From positions 25,981,716-26,045,715 of the forward strand of contig OX465587.1 in NCBI GenBank assembly GCA_950022655.1: a stretch of DNA of 64,000 nucleotides. Direction: 5' to 3'. How positions within the stretch are numbered: the first letter of the stretch is position 1; every line of letters starts with the position of its first letter. Made by a program: the position numbers and the translations under genes. Shown here in pieces: positions 47,946-59,972 of the stretch. The notes under the pieces were generated by a model. The model was not told the origin of the DNA and did not search any database. It saw only the letters and a list, made by a program, of their open reading frames with translations. This DNA comes from Alentia gelatinosa. Taxonomy: Eukaryota > Annelida > Polychaeta > Phyllodocida > Polynoidae.

Positions 47946-48947
47946 GTCGTATCTAAGAATTCCTCAAGAATTCAAAACCGAATATTATTGTGAGGGATAT
48001 TGAGTAACTCCAACAGGTAAATTACAGATAACACTAGCTCGTAGGAAGGGGGGTCTAGAATTAATAAGTCGGATAGGCTATCATAATCGAGGTAACATTG
48101 GTTACCATGACCTCGGCCATCAATGGAATTATACAACGAGTAGCATGCGACTTGTCCACATGCCGCACAAAGATGGCTAGGATTAGGCTACTGAGGATTA
48201 CAGAACGCATGTCAAGTGAAGCCTCCAGGGACTTCAGCTAATGAAATGCACTGCACGTTCTAGGCCTTAGATGAGAAACTAAGTGGGCGTGGTTACCTGG
48301 GTGGGCGAGTAAGTGGCACCTGGTGCTCTAACATGCTGGACTACCCCTCGGGGCTTCAGATTGGTGAAGTGCGTGTTTGGTACGTGGTGTTTTGCACTGT
48401 GTGGCATTCAACCTGTATCAAATGTCCATTTTCCAATACCACATCACATTCATAGTAACTACTATTCAGTCACGCCCATACACGATTGAGAGCGCTTCAG
48501 AAAATCTTCAAAATATTGTAACAAGAGCTTAAATGAATGTTTCCTTCATCGATTATTATCTATTATTTTGTTTTAATCTAGAGCAGTGTTTTCTTTGCAT
48601 ATTAGTTTGCATTCTTCATTTATTTATAAAGGACAGAAAGGACATGTTGCATGAATGATGCCATCATATGTGACTGTCTTCTATCTTGCTCTCGTGATTA
48701 AAAAATATATTTTTGGTATGTAACCCATATATCTTTTACCTCTCTAATTCCTAAGCTGACTAACATTCCAAACAGTAAACGAGTTACTAGACTGTATTTT
48801 CTTCCCTGTTCATTTATTGAGTTAAACAAATATTTCTCCTAGGCTTATGTCAGGAGGAATGGTTTATACCTCTGAGGTATCTATCAACATGTGATTAAAG
48901 ATTACAACGTTCTGCACACTAACAAGTGTTTTCAAAACTAATTCCAG

Positions 48948-49211
48948 AAAATATGTCAACATTCATTAAGCAAATTAAAAGTGGGTGGCCAGGAGAAATG
49001 ATTGAATCTTGGTGGGCCCTAATCACTGGTGGCAGTCTAATAGAACGTACCCACAGTTGCAAGGGTATCGAATGTGACAACACAAAACAGTTCCAGTTTT
49101 TGACGTCTGCAACTGATTTCTATAAAAGCTTAGTACCACCGGACCCTAACAAAAACTCTATACAAAGGCACCACACATCCCCAGCTGAAAACCCACGTAA
49201 TTACTTCAACA
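48948..49211 (+). CDS. Possible internal exon, 88 codons, symmetric phase 1-1
   Basis: Acceptor TTTTCAAAACTAATTCCAG and donor AACA|GTAAGA bracket a fully open frame of exactly 264 nt. The peptide has even composition, with two Trp (ESWWALITGGS) and a Cys pair (HSCKGIECDN). Symmetric phase-1 exons are common among extracellular modules, but no module is recognised. The next downstream exon-like segment (50509) has a phase-1 acceptor, so the two could join without a frame break. The acceptor's pyrimidine tract is weak. Confidence 0.35.
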
Positions 49212-49269
49212 GTAAGAAACGGTTTCTTTTGTTCATGTAATTGCTTTAGGATTACCTTGATGTAATTAG

Positions 49270-50460
49270 CAGATGATTACACAGTAGTGTGGAGTGAGCC
49301 AGGGCTCTGCCCTGACGTTATTATGTGAATCCTGGAACCCCAAACCCACAAAAGCCTCACCTTTCCGCCAGGCGACCTCCAATGGGGAACCTTTTCAACG
49401 TGCGCCTCGAGGGAAACCCCGCTTCCTGTTCGGCTGAGGATACAATGCCCACTGACCGGCCCCTGTATAAGGACGTGTGGGAGGACCAAACATGCTCTAC
49501 ATACATTCCCCACTGATACATGCTTGTGCATTCCGTGCTTAATCCAAGGATCACGTAACTAATTGGTCGTCGTGCAGGCCGGAGCCAGCTGGGACTTTTT
49601 AGTGAAAGCGGGGCGTGCGATCACCTGGAGGAGAGAATCCAGGTGTGTTAACCACACCTGATTCACACCTGGCGATGTGATGGTGAGGGCTGATACTGAC
49701 TAACCTGATTGATTGGTTTGGAGACTGGGGTGATTTATGGTCGTTAATGATGCTGATCCTTTAATGCTAGGGCTTACTCTCTAGGACTTCATTGTCTGCA
49801 GGAGTGCGTTGTGATATTTATTAGTACCAAGTCAAGGATGAGGTCAGTTAATGTGATGAATGAGGTCTTACTCAACCTGAGTCTGTATAAACAATATTAA
49901 TTGGTTTCTGATACAGGCGGCCGTAGTTTCCGAATACTAGACCCCAAGTAAAATCCGAGTGCATATGAGAATATTAGGTAAAGTCTAGTCCGAGGAGATA
50001 ATGACCACTTTTATCTGAAACAAGTTTATATTGTATTTATTATTCAGCTTTGCAAACTAAAATTGTTAAAGAAAAGATAAGGTGACCCCCATTCTTTTCA
50101 CATACACTACATTCTACAGAAGCGGATTTTTCCGTAATCTCCTATCTGTATATGCCAGAAATAACTACAACTCGTAATCTAAGCACAGGCAATTACACTC
50201 TCCCTATAGCTTTCGTATTGAGACTCCATATTCGGTGGATGATAAGATATGAGAATAGCAAGGAAAAGCAATATGTGCATGACACTGTATTGTGATTTGT
50301 GTCATATACCTTTTGTGAGATCAACTACAGACATGCAACCTCACAACTTTCTCCTATCTTTTGAGGGAATTAGTACACAACCAGCAGCTTCGTGCATAGG
50401 TATACAATAATGTATATTTCCTGTGTCACCTTGTCAAAGACATCACTGCGAATATATCAT
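49270..50460. other. Intron-like or intergenic DNA
   Basis: It contains two overlapping short ORFs at 49277-49554 on opposite strands, in a locally G+C-rich patch, with no domain. If the exons at 48948 and 50509 belong together, this is their intron. Confidence 0.35.
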
Positions 50461-50508
50461 GATAGTTGTTTTAAATAGTGAATCTTTCTGATATTTGTTT
50501 TTTTCTAG

Positions 50509-50690
50509 TTGACATCCATGCTTTCCTTGTAGATGTTCCAGGAGAGGAATATGTGTATTCATACTACCATCGGGATTATACTTGGGAAAATAGTTCAGAG
50601 CTCTTGTTTTTGTACTTCCAATCCACCACAACTATTCCAGGAATTCCCATCGTACCATATCGTAATGCCCATTCCCACAACAAGCCCTAA
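50509..50690 (+). CDS. Possible terminal exon, unrecognised
   Basis: The acceptor is one of the best in the window: TTGTTTTTTTCTAG, with a nearly unbroken T tract. The following frame runs 59 residues after a split codon to TAA. It begins DIHAFLVDVPGEEYVYSYYH and is rich in aromatic and acidic residues. No poly(A) signal is obvious nearby. Phase (1) matches the donor at 49211. No family recognised. Confidence 0.35.
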
Positions 50691-51349
50691 TCCACTTACA
50701 TAGAAAGTGTCAAGAAATCAAACCAGTTCCCACAACCGATTACTGTGGTAGACTTTAAAATGACTTACGATTAACACACATATACGATATAACAGAAAAG
50801 AAATTCAAATTAGTCCTCAGGAATAAAATCACCTCTTTACTTCTGTTATTTTCATGTGGCACACATATAGTATTAGTGTGCGAAGCGAGGCGCAAAATTG
50901 ACCCATACAATTTGCAACAGAAGGGGAATCCCCTCCTAGGCAATCAATACCTTACAGCATACTGGGTATATACTTATATTGCATGGTACCAGCCTATCAG
51001 CATACCCGCACCCGCCGGGTACATACCGTTACCGGAGTAGGCAGTACAAAGGAGACTACAACGGGATTACACCAGCAGAATTAGCATTCCTTTGAGCTGT
51101 ATAGAGCTAAACACACCAGTTATAACAGCCCAGAGACTCCTAGCACAACAAAAAGCCACCCAAACCGCCCAGAAAATACCCAAGAAAACCGAGCTGCCCC
51201 ACAAGGTGCTTCTGCCTGTCAATGTTATTCCCTTCATGTTTACCCAATGCGCCGTGAAATTTATGAAACATGGAATTTTGGAATATGATACTATCATAAT
51301 AAGATGTCAAATATTACACTGGTCTTCATCAGAGAGTGATTTATCCTAA

Positions 51350-51515
51350 GTGAGATTAACAAGCAGAGACTAATGTACCTGAGACATGTGTGCTTAACAC
51401 CTTTCCCCTAGTCTCAGACAGCTCTTCTCTGATACAAAAATCTCATGGCTAGGTGCTTTAACCAATCTCAAGGAGGAATGGCGAATTTGATTCACATGGA
51501 AGGAACCTCCCGGTA
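51350..51515 (-). repeat. Dispersed repeat, member 2 of a pair
   Basis: Inverted counterpart of 9580-9770, sharing CATGAGATTTTTGTA and GTCTCAGGTACATTA. Confidence 0.65.
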
Positions 51516-51519
51516 CACA

Positions 51520-52900
51520 GAATTAGACACTATCATTGGTAGGGTGAAGGACACTCAATGCCCACACCCCCTGTGATGGGACAGGTGCCCATATATGGCC
51601 AAGGGATCTCTGTGCCCTTGAGCCTAGTGGAGAGCTGGGATATACTTATAGCTATAGATATCATCAGCTCACGGATATATTTGTAGTTTTTCTGGAATAT
51701 GCAATTTGTGCAAGTGGATCTGGTCCAGTGCAATACTTCATATTGTGTCAGGTATGTCTACTGTACGTCCTGTCATGTACCTGTACTAACTGTGATCATT
51801 TGGAGCATTTGAGCTCTTTTAAAGGTTTAATTTTGTAAAACTGAAAAAGCAAAAAGATTAAACAAGGGAAACGTATCGATTAACACCACAATATATTGAT
51901 TTCCTATTGATCGAGGACAAATTCAAAACCGAATATGCATGTATATGGAGTATGAAACCAACATAACCATGAACTATTAGACTAAATAAAGACAGAATAA
52001 AGAAAAAGAGGCGGCAACAACAATGAAATCCCAATCCTTCAGTAGTGCATGAGTTTTGATGAAATCAATGGTCAATTAACGGCCATACCTCTGTAACCGA
52101 ATGTAGAAACCAACTTAAAGATAGACCAGCCCGGTTAGATGCATTTCAATGGTTTACATACATTACAAAAAAAACCCTTCTTGAATTAGGTGACACAGAA
52201 ATAATATCTCCATATCAGTGACAGGTCTATGCACGAACATAAATAATTTTATAATGAGAGTTATTTTATTCTTAACATTCCTTTCTCTGCACAAGTTCAA
52301 CAGAATAATTTATCTAGCATCTTCATTCTGGATCATCGACATCTGTAGTTGATTTTTGTTGTTGTTTTTAAGCAGCATTTATTTCAGTCTCTCTTTTACA
52401 ATTCATGTTCTTGGCGTGAGGTCCATTTTATATATTTTAGTTTTTCAAAAAATTTAGGAGTCTGAATACGTGGCTCAGGTGACGTGGCGCAATTGCACAC
52501 TACTAACATATGTATAGCTATGGTCTCTTACACAGAAAACATATCACATTCCTTCCCGGTAACTCTGAGGGGGAACAATACCCAACTATAGGTCAGATAA
52601 TGTTTCAGACCGGCCACCAATCAATTTACATGTAAAATGTAAATTACATGTAAAATGATAACCAATGGCAAGCACTGATGATACTTTTAACACCGTGCAT
52701 ATGAACCAGGCAAATATTAATATAGGCACGACATTGGAAATTGGAGTCAGAAGGATTGCTTGACGTGAAATATAGATTTAATCAGTATTTCGGTTTTATA
52801 AATCATCAGACACCTTTTTTATTGACTACACTGAACAAATCTTTTTCACATTGAGCTTCATGTAATTAACATTACACCAGTTACTAAGATGGGTTACACC
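51520..52900. other. No supported gene
   Basis: A+T-rich. ACATGTAAAATG is repeated within 52625-52660. Nothing else. Confidence 0.4.
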
Positions 52901-52909
52901 AGATTATAA

Positions 52910-53330
52910 TTTGTTTGGGGCGGATTTCTGATTAGTATCCGAGGTAGGCAAAACGAGATCATCAGAATAGAATAAATGAGAGCCATTAAAAGGTGTACCA
53001 TTAATATCATTAATGTAATGTAAAGAGCAACGGACCCTGGGGTACCTCTGATTTAATATTAAGATATGTCGATAATGAAATACCGACCCTTACACTTTTC
53101 TGCCTGTGTTTTAGATTATCCTCAATCCAATTAAGCACTTTTTAAAATTCATTCCCAGGTTACACTACTTAAGATATTATAAACCATGACTGACTAGGAT
53201 CAAAGGCTTTACTCTGCCATTGTCACGGTCAATATATGCATACACAATGATGGCTGGTTTTCTGTACTGGTGGTTGTAAACTTCGAGCAGTTTACAACGA
53301 TTTTTCATTGGTTTTAGCATGAAAAACCTT
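52910..53330 (-). pseudogene. Non-LTR retrotransposon reverse transcriptase remnant
   Basis: On the minus strand, in order, frames read YAYIDRD then AFDPSQS (the Asp-containing RT motif A), LNWIEDNL, KSVRVG, VPQG (motif B) merging into LFTLHYIND-like sequence, and FYSDDLVLPT (the RT catalytic Y/F-x-D-D motif, Asp codons at 52958-52963). Stops and frame changes separate these blocks and the loop after VPQG has lost residues, so the element is dead. The motif order is that of CR1/Jockey-like LINEs. A related minus-strand ORF at 53331-53531 may be its upstream continuation. Confidence 0.75.
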
Positions 53331-54088
53331 TCAAGACAAGGAGTTCGTCATTAAGATTATAATGAATGATTCTAAATAAATGATATTGAATGAATATTCA
53401 AGAAACTTATTTCGAAGTACATAATGATTTGACCTCATTATGGATGGGACGTTTTCCCGGAATATTCTGCCACAGATTCCGACATGCCAGAATCTCCTGG
53501 TAGATGATTCCAGGTGAGGTGGCATATACATTTCCTATGGAGACTTGGTAATAGCTGAATGCTAAAATGTTTGGACTAGTTCTGTGAACGTATCCGTTGT
53601 TCCTTTCTCCTTTAATAAATCAAATTGCTTCGGGGTTAAAAGGCTATATATTACGTCTAAACCCACTTAGGTACAAGTGCATAACGATATAGTTATTATA
53701 TTCAGCGAGCTGATCAAATACTATATGTATATGTAATTACCTGGATTATGTAAGGCTTTGGTGAGGTGGAAGCGACGTGGATAATCTATGGTTAATCAGT
53801 ACATGTCCTGCTGAGTGGGCGTACACATAGCGCCACAGGCGGACACTCCGCCACATTATAAAGCTGATCAATTCAGCGTAGGAAGACGATACGCATGACC
53901 AACTTGTGTACAGCCAGGTATCCGGGTTCTCGATGATACCTGGAGTCTCATCCCCAAAGATGTAGAGGTATATCTCACCTGCATAGATATGACCGACGTC
54001 TTTCTCATAAATATACCTCTATCTCTATGTTATGGCACATGTATATATACCTATATGATATTGTACTAATACTCTACTCCTCTACTAG

Positions 54089-54538
54089 TTGCCATGTCAA
54101 TAGGACTCATCAAACAAATGTCCAGTTAATTCATCATTATTTGGCAGATATGGTCATAGAAACTACCTTGTGAGGGTTGCCATGGGAACAATCTAATAAC
54201 TTCAAAAAAGGGTGCTGCCCATTATTGGTGTGTACTTTTGCTATATTCATCAATTTTTATGTGTTGTTCATAAAATAACTCTTTTTATTCAACATCAAGT
54301 ACCATAAAGTACCATAAGAAAAATGAAAATAAGGGTTCTCCTAGGAATTGGAATGTTACCATGGCAACAATTTGTCCATAAGAATGGAAAAGGGCATATT
54401 TTCATAGTGTATACTTTTGACAAAAGAATCAATGATTTTCATCACAGAAAAAATGCATATTTTTACCTTTTTATATCAAAGTATTTAATATACATCAGTA
54501 ATTATTAAAATATGTTTTCCTTCTGTTACCATGGAAAC
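54089..54538 (+). promoter_or_regulatory. Cluster of RFX X-box-like palindromes in a degenerate repeat
   Basis: GTTACCATGGCAAC (54355-54368) fits the RFX X-box consensus. Near matches are GTTGCCATGGGAAC (54176-54189), GTTACCATGGAAAC (54525-54538) and GTTGCCATGTCAAT (54089-54102). The last three sites are about 170-180 bp apart, and the segments between share TTTCATAGTGTATACTTTTG-like sequence, suggesting degenerate tandem units. Confidence 0.4.
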
Positions 54539-55785
54539 GGGCATGATGCTACACTTTTTGGAACAAACGAGCATCAGATTCAGATTCCTGAGGTCATAAT
54601 TGACCAACATGGCAAGTTTCAGCCAGGAGACTCTCGGGTGTCATTGTGACCCATTTTTTAGGTCATTTGCTCCTCTACTATAAGAAGGAATTGCACCGGG
54701 ATATGTAGCCACTGAAAATACGCCTTGAGTTTTGGTCGTGGAGTAATCTCATGAGGCAAAACTGTGCGAGATTATTATTGCCAAAATAAATGGTGTATTT
54801 TCAGAGGCTTTAAGAGTGTAGTTCAAATTTTATCTCACCCCTATCACTGACTAATTGGCTAACATATGTGGGTATTTTCATAATGATCTGATGATTAGGA
54901 TCTCCATGACAATTATTTTTTCCAAGGAGAAAGTAATTTTATTATTATACACCCATGCACACCGCTGCTTGGGGTATACTTATTCTGTACATATTGTGAA
55001 GTACACTGTGTAGCTTTGTACTCAGATACATATTGGGTGTTTGAACCCCCTAGGGCATGCTTTGACCCCTACAGGGTGCTTTGAACCCCTCTACAGCTTT
55101 GAAAGGATGACACAATCTCATTGGCTTAGATGCCGAAGCACTCATCTGACAATAACATTTTAAAATGGTGGACCCTATTGATTCGTGTGTTCGGAGATGT
55201 TTTACAAACTGCCCCTAATAAGCAAGAGTAAATATAATCACTAGATTTTGAGGTGTATAATGCGGGGCATTAATGTGACATAATATTAGATGAAAACATA
55301 GTGATGACACAAATACACGCATACTTATTTCGATGGAGCTAATGAATTTGTACTGGGTGAATTCATTGGCTACACTTTAATTAGTATGTGAGTTTTTGCA
55401 TCATTACTATGTTTTTACATATTTACAATATATCAGTGATTTTCTTATGTGCATTTGCGTTAGCTGAGTTATCCCTTCTGTTCCTATACTAATAACATAC
55501 ATGTATCTACAATATATATGTTGAGCAATATTCACAAAAATATAGATCAAGTACAGTACAGTACAGCTTTTTAAAAATATTTTTTTATCTTCATTTTCGG
55601 ATAATATGTTTATATGATACTTTGGTAAGATATTCTTTTACAACTTCATCTTGTGTGTTCGAAAGCGTTTAGGTCCGGTATAGATTTATCTGTGTATGGT
55701 TCTTTGAGAACAACATTATCTTAATGCCTTTAAGTCGAGGCGATGCCCCTATTCAAAGGTGCCGACCTGTCAGAGAGCCTAATGG

Positions 55786-56319
55786 ATGAACCTTAAGGGC
55801 AGTATTGTGTTGTGTCTCACCCCTACACCCACAGGCCTAATCCTCTTCGGCATGAGGATGTGTCTGGGGCTAAATACCCTTCTTCTTTGTCACATACTCT
55901 TATCTGTCGCTACGGGTTTATATGCCTGCAAAAACCTATCATCCACACAACAAAAGTGGTTTATGCATGAAAGAACCCCTCCTCTTACGAATTTGAGACA
56001 GTCCGAAGGACAATTATTACGTTTCTTGATGTTTTGTTCACTCCAATTTGTTTTCACTTTATACTGCTCAGTGCCATATATTTCTGTTTCAAAACACCTT
56101 TTTGTAATACACAGAATTGATGGAGGTATGCCATTTCTTGGGGGACACACACTGCAAATGGCTCAATTGACCTCCACCAGTGATACTTTCAGCTCTGTTG
56201 GATGGTATGATAGTAAACTATATGAAGAGAGTATGAGTTCCCTTCACACATTTATTGCTGATGGTCCAGCAATCGTTTGTTGTGTTGTGTGGGAGGGTGA
56301 CCTGGCTGTTCTGTTGTAA
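55786..56319 (+). other. 177-codon ORF containing an exon-like 3' part
   Basis: This is the longest non-repetitive open frame in the window. The 5' part is hydrophobic and undistinguished; a minus-strand frame is open across it as well. The 3' part (from 56115) follows a strong acceptor and is listed separately. I would not annotate the whole frame as one gene. Confidence 0.2.
56115..56319 (+). CDS. Possible terminal exon, unrecognised
   Basis: The T-rich acceptor CACCTTTTTGTAATACACAG is followed by 67 codons and a stop, phase 2. The peptide begins IDGGMPFLGGHTLQMAQLTS and later has FSSVGWYDSKLYEE and GPAIVCCVVWEGD, a composition unlike random A+T-rich frames. A TTG|TAAAGC donor-like site overlaps the stop. 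No family or upstream partner found. Confidence 0.3.
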
Positions 56320-56588
56320 AGCTATCCCTCCCAGTAGAGGATTAGCGTGGAGCGAGCTGGTCAGTTAGTCCAAGGGGGAGCGCACACCCTTTCCTCAACA
56401 GAGATATCGGTGTGTGACAAAAGGATCAGAGGAAATATGGATGATGAGGCCTGTGGCTCCATGAGATATCTACAGATTTTTTTAGATATATTGCTTAACA
56501 TCCCCTTTCACCATTGATAACCATCCTCTGAGATAAGTTCAGATTGTGCAAAAGGAAGACCAAGTTATATACTCAGTTGTATCAGAGG

Positions 56589-57080
56589 TTTTTTATTTTT
56601 TTTATTTCCGGATTTTAAAGTACAATGACAATCTGCAAAGGCAGGTATTCTTTGTCGGGTACATCAAGACAGTGGAACAGGGTAGATCATATACAGCACA
56701 TAAACGCCTACATAAGGTTGAGTAATGAGCAAAGTTGTGGTCAACAAGGGATGAGATGAGCTAATGAGGTACATCATTTCAGGCTAGGTCATACATCATT
56801 GTACTCACGCGGCATATTTCTTTTTCATACATTTCTTAAACATAGCGTTAGAGGTACAATCCTGTTGATCTTTAGGAAGAGCATTCCATGCCATAGAACC
56901 GATATGCATAGGATATAAAGATGATGGGTCTATAAATGGAACATTTTTACCTTTTTTCTTACAGATTAATTCATATTCCCCTCTCCGTCAAGAATCATCT
57001 TGAGATTTAATCCGGTTCTGCATAGTGTACAGGGAAGACTATATATAGGTAGATTTAGCCCAAGAGACCTCAGGAAGGTG
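56589..57080 (-). pseudogene. LINE 3' end remnant with poly(A) tail
   Basis: Read on the minus strand, a frame ending at a stop at 56805 encodes RGEYELICKKKGKNVP and then SMAWNALPKDQQD. The W-N-x-L-P-x-x-x-Q block is the hallmark of the C-terminus of CR1/L2/Jockey-type ORF2 proteins. About 200 bp of 3' UTR, an AATAAA and an A-rich tail (56589-56606) follow. Upstream frames (FTFLRSLG near 57070) are shifted. It is 5'-truncated and dead. Confidence 0.75.
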
Positions 57081-57109
57081 AAAATGTTCGCTCTTCTGAG
57101 ATAGAGTTC

Positions 57110-57310
57110 ATAAACTCTCGCCATTTGCCGTCTGCTCGCTCGTTAGGCCCGCACTGCAAACAGCTGGCCGTGACAAAGGTTAACCTGCAGCTACACAGGT
57201 GAGAGACAGAGGGCGCCCCGAGCAGGGCTCGCGGGCCGCTCGTACCTGGTACCTCACCTGTACACCTCACCTGGCTCAACTCCCGGCAGGTCACTCCGAC
57301 AAGCTGGGGG
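57110..57310. other. G+C-rich patch, unassigned
   Basis: A short CpG-bearing patch with several AGGTGAGG/CAGGT motifs. The 83-codon minus ORF has no recognisable domain. A CAG|GTGAGG donor-like site lies on the minus strand near 57270. Confidence 0.25.
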
Positions 57311-57653
57311 CAGAGTAACATGCAGTGATGGTTTACAAGACACAGGTGTCAGGCAGGGTGTGAGATGTCTGCTGAGTATAGGTCTTTACTTACCTGTATC
57401 TGATTGGTGAATGTCAGGTCTGTTTATCGGTCCTACAGGGTTTTTTTTGGTTTTTTAAAATTATTTATTTCCAACATCTAGCGTCAATGCTAGTTCTTCC
57501 TGTTGTCCAGTTAATAGTCAGCTTCAATCCCTACTGCCTGACTAGATATTTTTTTAGTGTAATTACCTAAACTTATCTCAACTATTTTCTGAAAATCAAT
57601 CCATATAGCCCTCTATTAGGATAGAGCGCCTATTGATACCGACAGTTTAGAGC

Positions 57654-58190
57654 TTTTTTTTTTTTTATTCAATCAACATATAAACAAAAGCAATCGCCTT
57701 TGGCGTTCTTCCTTACAATCGTCAAAAACAGACAGTACATGACATACAGGGCATATATACAGGAAACAAGAAGGAAAATTCACTCATACATCTGTAGTCA
57801 ATTACTCGACCCTATTTAACATCAAGTCTCCCATTTCTTAATAATACCCTGTATCTACTGATCTTCTGGTCAGAATTGTTACACAATAATCACATGCTTA
57901 CTATTCTTGTTAATTCATCTTTTATTCTGGCTTTAAACAAATCTCCTCTAGGCAGTTTCTGAGTATCAGCATTTATTTGATTCCATATTTGTGTCTCTTC
58001 ATATAGGGGTGATTTGAGATACCTATTTCCATTCGGTTTTTTAAACTTAAAATTAATCTTCTCAGCATTTCTCGTTACATTATACTCTGTAAGAATAATA
58101 TTAGAATCATCTTCACTCCACCATTTCATCAAAGGCATCAAATGAATCGACCTTCTATAGTTTAGTGTCCATAATCTTATCATCAGAAGG
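57654..58190 (-). pseudogene. LINE 3' end remnant, 97-codon ORF2 C-terminus
   Basis: The minus-strand ORF 57890-58183 reads LWTLNYRRSIHLMPLM, then YNVTRNAEKINF, YLKSPLYEETQIWNQI and LPRGDLFKARIKDEL. This matches the RT-LINE C-terminal pattern R-Y-x-x-S-P-x-Y-x-x-x-x-x-W-N-x(n)-L-P-x(n)-F-K-x-x-I. A 3' UTR with the stem-loop CGCCAAAGGCG, AATAAA and a 13-nt poly(A) (57654-57666) follows. An in-frame stop lies just upstream of the Met, so it is a 5'-truncated insertion. Confidence 0.8.
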
Positions 58191-58413
58191 AACTAAAAAA
58201 TTAAATGTTTTAGGGTTATCGCTGAGGCTGAGTGAAAACTGCTATGCGTTTTTTTACTCATGGAGTATGGTTGTAACTAAAAGACTACTCAGAATTTGGT
58301 CAAATTCAGACGGTTCTGAATGCGGGTCATGGGAAACATTTCCTATCTTGTGAACAATCGAAAACCGACGTTTCTGCCCAGTATACTGTGTGATAAACTG
58401 GCTACCATTACAA

Positions 58414-58653
58414 TGCTGATCTCATACATAAAAGATATTAACCTTGAACTAGGAGAAACCATCAGATAATGAACATGTTATTGTCACCCACTCTATTATA
58501 AAGCCACCTAACCCAATTTGAACTTTGTCGTGTTGATCTTATACATGAAAATATTAACCTTGAAATAAGAGAGGCCATCAGATAATGAATATGTTATTGT
58601 CACCCACTCCACTATTTATATAAAGAGACTTAAGCCAATTTTAACTTTGTCAT
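58414..58653 (+). repeat. Tandem duplication, about 117 bp x 2
   Basis: Copies begin TGCTGATCTCATACATAAAA (58414) and TGTTGATCTTATACATGAAA (58531). Both contain ATCAGATAATGAA(C/T)ATGTTA and TTGTCACCCACTC. Not coding. Confidence 0.9.
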
Positions 58654-58659
58654 ATAAAG

Positions 58660-59400
58660 GTAGCAGATTAACATCTGACCTTGTGTGGGTCACAGCGGTC
58701 AGGGGAACACCCCATCAGAGGTCACGCACTCATTTAACTGGACCCACTTCATTCGATACTATCGACAAAACGCTGTTACCCAGAGAGACCCCATTGTCGC
58801 TACTGACCATTTAACCACCATCACCCGCAATTAACTGCCATTCTTCTTGTTCGACAAAAACCGAGGTGCGGCATTGGTCACCCTGGACATGGTCACCTGG
58901 CAACCTGGACGTTAACGAGGCAGCACGGTCGTGGTCATCAGCGCGTGACGTCTGAGTCACTCATGCGGAACCAGGAGCGATTTTTTAAGAGAAAGAGCGA
59001 TTAAAAACATGATCTTATTCTGGTCTTTGTGGTGTTTTCCTTTTAGAAGGTCTACAGTCTAACAAGACGATCATGGATAGAACACTCTAAATGTATACTC
59101 ATATCATTGAATATATATGATCAGTAAATATCTGAGACTACACATAATTATAGTTTTTATTATCTAATTATATCAATTTCGGATTGTCCTGCACAAAAGA
59201 TTGCCCTCTATTAAAAGTGGTCAGGGTTCAACAATAATATCACTTTTGAATAATGCCACTACGGGGATATCGTTTCCAAGATCACCTAATAGTAGTTGTT
59301 GATTTAAAATTACTCTTTGTTTTAAAAACTGACAACTGAAAGGGATTCAGTAACTTCAGTAACTATAATTCTCTTATCTTTAGATCGACATCGACATGCC
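58660..59400. other. No supported gene; G+C-rich patch with AP-1-like site
   Basis: 58680-58980 is locally G+C-rich and contains GTCTGAGTCACTCA (also at 9150 and, partly, 21868), a TGAGTCA AP-1 site. No exon is seen. Confidence 0.35.
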
Positions 59401-59410
59401 TTGTGACGCG

Positions 59411-59821
59411 CTATACGACGCATTGAGTTGAAAGAGCGTCGGTGTTTGGTGGATCCAGGCGTAAGGCGATCATGTTGTAGGCAAAAGTCAAAGCACTGGC
59501 ACCAAGGGTAATTAGACTAAAAAGGAGATTGTCTGCTATATACTGTGGCTTGGCGTTCTCAGTGCTACCACCTGCACTTTCCATGTAGGCACAGTGCTCC
59601 CACCTCACGGGTGCACATAGAACGAGTGATTCTACCTGCCCCCTAGCGGATTGAAAGGAAAACTCAGATGTCAGGCCTGCGTATGACCAACGAGCATAGA
59701 CAACGTCTTTACTCGATGCTAGCAATATATGTAGTACTATATAGCCTGCACGTTTGCTCAATGCTTTCATTCTTTGTGTTATCAACGGGAGAATGGTGCT
59801 TTCATAACTCTTTCCTTTCAT
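59411..59821 (-). other. 136-codon ORF, unrecognised
   Basis: Open minus-strand frame with a hydrophobic stretch near its C-terminus (LLFSLITLGASALTFAYNMI). It contains the CTCF-like motif and a variant CAACGAGCATAGA arm, which argues for non-coding repeat DNA. No domain or splice evidence. Confidence 0.15.
59638..59649 (-). promoter_or_regulatory. CTCF-like core motif
   Basis: Minus strand CCGCTAGGGGGC matches all 12 core positions. A one-mismatch site on the same strand lies at 60097-60108. Confidence 0.45.
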
Positions 59822-59935
59822 AAGATGTGCAGCGTTGTGTTTCTAAGTCATGATGTAGACATGGTTGTACCGAGGCTTAATTGTACTGAGGTGTACGATG
59901 AAACGATGGATTTGTGTTGAGAATCATGTAGGGCC

Positions 59936-59972
59936 AAGTACATAAAGTGATTTAAGTACATAAAGTGATTTA
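59936..59972 (+). repeat. 18-bp tandem duplication
   Basis: AAGTACATAAAGTGATTT is present twice in direct succession. Confidence 0.9.
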
